From: Castor canadensis
Lineage: Eukaryota > Chordata > Mammalia > Rodentia > Castoridae
Assembly (NCBI RefSeq): GCF_047511655.1
Contig: NC_133389.1
Location: 146,594,473-146,658,472 of the forward strand
Direction of reading: 5' to 3'
Length of the DNA: 64,000 nucleotides
Each line of letters starts with the position of its first letter. Position 1 is the first letter of the stretch. The position numbers were made by a program, and so were the translations under genes. The notes beneath the pieces were generated by a model. That model was not told the origin of the DNA, searched no databases, and saw nothing but the letters and a program-made list of their open reading frames with translations. Positions 62,226-64,000 of the stretch are shown one piece after another.

Positions 62226-62269
62226 ATTAGATGCCTTCCAGATATGCCTCTCAAGTTACTTGTTTTTAC
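62104..62269 (-). CDS. STK17B: STK17B coding exon 1 (44 nt 5' UTR, then ATG at 62225)
   Basis: This exon encodes residues 1-40 and two bases of R41, ending before the donor gtaaag at 62103. The ATG at 62225-62223 has A at -3 and G at +4. An in-frame TAA at 62258-62256 lies 30 nt upstream, so translation of this transcript cannot begin earlier. The exon probably begins at 62269, after the acceptor AG at 62271-62270, which follows a pyrimidine-rich tract (about 62275-62295). An upstream non-coding exon is therefore expected. The encoded N-terminus includes the Arg-rich [10 protein letters not shown] and the start of the kinase domain ([10 protein letters not shown]). Confidence 0.93.
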
Positions 62270-62271
62270 CT

Positions 62272-63497
62272 ATTTAAAAGCAGAGAAAAGAGAGGATATA
62301 ACCTAAATGTAACTTAAGAAAATAAAGATGTTATCTCAGGCAGGATGTGCATTGCATTACACAAATCCAAATATAGCAATAAGGTAGAACCAAATTTAAA
62401 AAAAAAAAGATAATTTAAAGAGACCATTCTACCCACAAGGAGGAAAACCCAGATGCACACACGTAAACTGGTGTCATCTTTATGACACCTGCATAAAGCT
62501 ACAGACCTTATTTCAGAATAAAACTACTATAAAAATCCTCCCAACTTCTTAAGAAGTAGTGATAAGATTGTAATGTAAGCAATCACTTCTATTTTAAATA
62601 TTTTTTAAATTTATAGATTTCACACAACTAGGTAATTTAACACACTAAAGTAATGATTATTTACTTTAATTTCATATGGTCAAACAAGCTTGGCAGCAAA
62701 AATCACATATGAGTTATATTACTGATCTGTAAATGACTACAGAAATAGAACTTCTTTCATGGACTGAGTACCTATCAAAACTAAATTCAGAAACTCACTA
62801 GGTCTTAGGTCTCCCCTTTTGCAGAGATAGGCACAGAGCCTGCCAGGTAACAGGGCTCAATCATCTTGTTGGATGAGTGACCATAAATAAAGTCTTACTC
62901 TGGAGTTTTAATCTAGATATGAAACTCTTATTATCTGGACTTCTGTGATATTTCATGCATCCTATTTTATTATCAAAACTACCATTTCATATTAACTGAA
63001 TTCATATAACCACAGTAGACTATATATTTCAAAATATTTCTCTTCTCTGCTCTGCTTGCCTAATAAAAGATCAAGCACTGTTCTTCTAGCACCCTCCTAT
63101 AATAACCCCATAGGCTGTGTTCCTTCTTTGCCACATTCCCCCTCTCTTTACTTCCTATTTGATATCTACTGTTCTTTACTTTCCTACATTCAACTGCCAA
63201 CTATCTTCTATTTAGCAAATAGGCAGTATGGTTAGAGTTCAGTATTTTCAGTTCTATATTTTCTCTTCTTGGTTTTATTCTCAAGGCAATAAAATTGTTT
63301 TCTCTAAGTCCTTCGGCCTTTGGAGAAAACAAAACTGTTAACTAGTTTATGGGTACATCTCTATGAATCTACGGGTAGCACAGCAATGCAGCCTACTGAA
63401 AATAACATCTCAGCTGAAATATGCTGGGGTTTAAATTCCATTTATCCACAATACCAGCAATGAGCCCTTAAGTTTTTTAATTTCTTTAATGTATTAA
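62272..63497. other. Sequence upstream of STK17B coding exon 1, probably intron
   Basis: AT-rich, with no CpG-dense region as expected of a kinase-gene promoter and no recognised exon. The transcription start probably lies to the right of this window. Confidence 0.5.
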
Positions 63498-63835
63498 TCC
63501 ATTTTTGTTACTATAGTGGAATCCCTGAGACAGGCTACTTTAAAAAGAAAATAAATTTATTTGGGCTCACAGTTCTTGAAGTACAGGCCTAGGGGCTTCA
63601 TCTGGTGATGACCTCTACCTGCAGATATCTTGAGACAGCATAGAACATCACATGATGAGAAATGAGAAGTATGTTATGTGTACGTGCCTGGTCTCTGTCT
63701 CTCTTTCTACAAAGCCACCAGGATTCAATCATGGGGGCTGAGGGGGTGTTCCACCCTAAATGAATTTATCTAATTCTAATCACTTCCCAGTGGCTCTACC
63801 TCTAAATACCATAGTGGGATTAAGGTTCCACCCTC
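63498..63835 (-). mobile_element. MaLR-type LTR fragment, minus strand
   Basis: Plus-strand text atccctgagacaggctactt, tttgggctcacagttcttga, then gtggctctacctctaaatac and aaggttccaccctc. Cut on the right by a SINE. Confidence 0.7.
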
Positions 63836-64000
63836 TTTTTTTTTTTTTGCAGTACTGGGGCTTGAACTCAGGGCCTTCACCTTGAGCCATTCCATCATCC
63901 CTATTTTTGTGAAGGGATTTTTAAGATAGGGCCTCCCAGAACTATTTGCCCAGACTGGCTTAGAACCATGATCCTTCTGATCTCTGCCTCCTGAGTCTCT
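63836..64000 (-). mobile_element. Composite B1+ID SINE, minus strand, cut by window end
   Basis: A T run (the reversed tail), then gcagtactggggcttgaact (reversed ID), ttgcccagactggcttagaa and ctctgcctcctgagtctct (reversed B1). The 5' end is outside the window. Confidence 0.85.

Noticed and set aside
1..64000. Neighbouring genes expected from human gene order (DNAH7 on the 3' side, HECW2 on the 5' side)
   Set aside because: I looked for their exons and saw none; they probably lie outside the window.
1..64000. CRISPR arrays, operons and bacterial-type regulatory sites
   Set aside because: The window is a mammalian chromosome; tandem repeats present are microsatellites or short duplications, without the regular spacing of an array.

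Overview
The window is mammalian nuclear DNA: AT-rich, dense in LINE, SINE and LTR remnants and microsatellites, with one split gene whose exons have GT..AG borders. ID-type SINEs (tRNA-Ala/BC1-like), short 7SL-derived B1-type SINEs and joined B1+ID composite SINEs point to a rodent. The composite SINEs, and a young L1 whose 3' UTR carries a long G-rich tract, look like those of the beaver/kangaroo-rat group (Castorimorpha, possibly Castor). That species guess rests on memory of repeat families, not on a search.

The only protein-coding gene I can support is STK17B (DRAK2), a death-associated-protein-kinase family serine/threonine kinase on the minus strand. All seven coding exons lie between 62225 (ATG) and 43651 (stop). 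Their phases join without error into 372 codons, the length I recall for human STK17B. Glycine loop, catalytic lysine, HLDLKPQN loop, DFG and APE motifs are intact. The 5' end of the exon carrying the ATG is visible, but the upstream non-coding exon and promoter are not; they probably lie beyond 64000. The 3' UTR must start at 43650 and run leftward through an unusually repeat-poor stretch; its end cannot be fixed from sequence alone.

Positions 1-40 kb are intergenic sequence 3' of STK17B. They hold old L1M fragments (130-1190, 13920-15475, 24960-25420, 28640-29335, 33690-34465) and two young 5'-truncated L1 insertions with clear target-site duplications (2111-2412 and 3670-4431). They also hold a tail-to-tail inverted pair of L1 3' ends (12300-13440), an L1 tail inserted in an older L1 (14786-14953), MaLR and ERVL-like LTRs, MIRs, B1 and ID SINEs, and simple repeats. 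Positions 40-43.65 kb are largely repeat-poor. Positions 43.65-62.3 kb are STK17B exons and introns, and 62.3-64 kb is upstream intron or flank ending in an LTR fragment and a SINE.

No tRNA or rRNA gene, CRISPR array, operon or new molecular system was seen. The points most worth a second look are nested and inverted retroelements, a perfect AT-rich palindrome inside an LTR, and an ID SINE whose open frame runs into the last STK17B exon.
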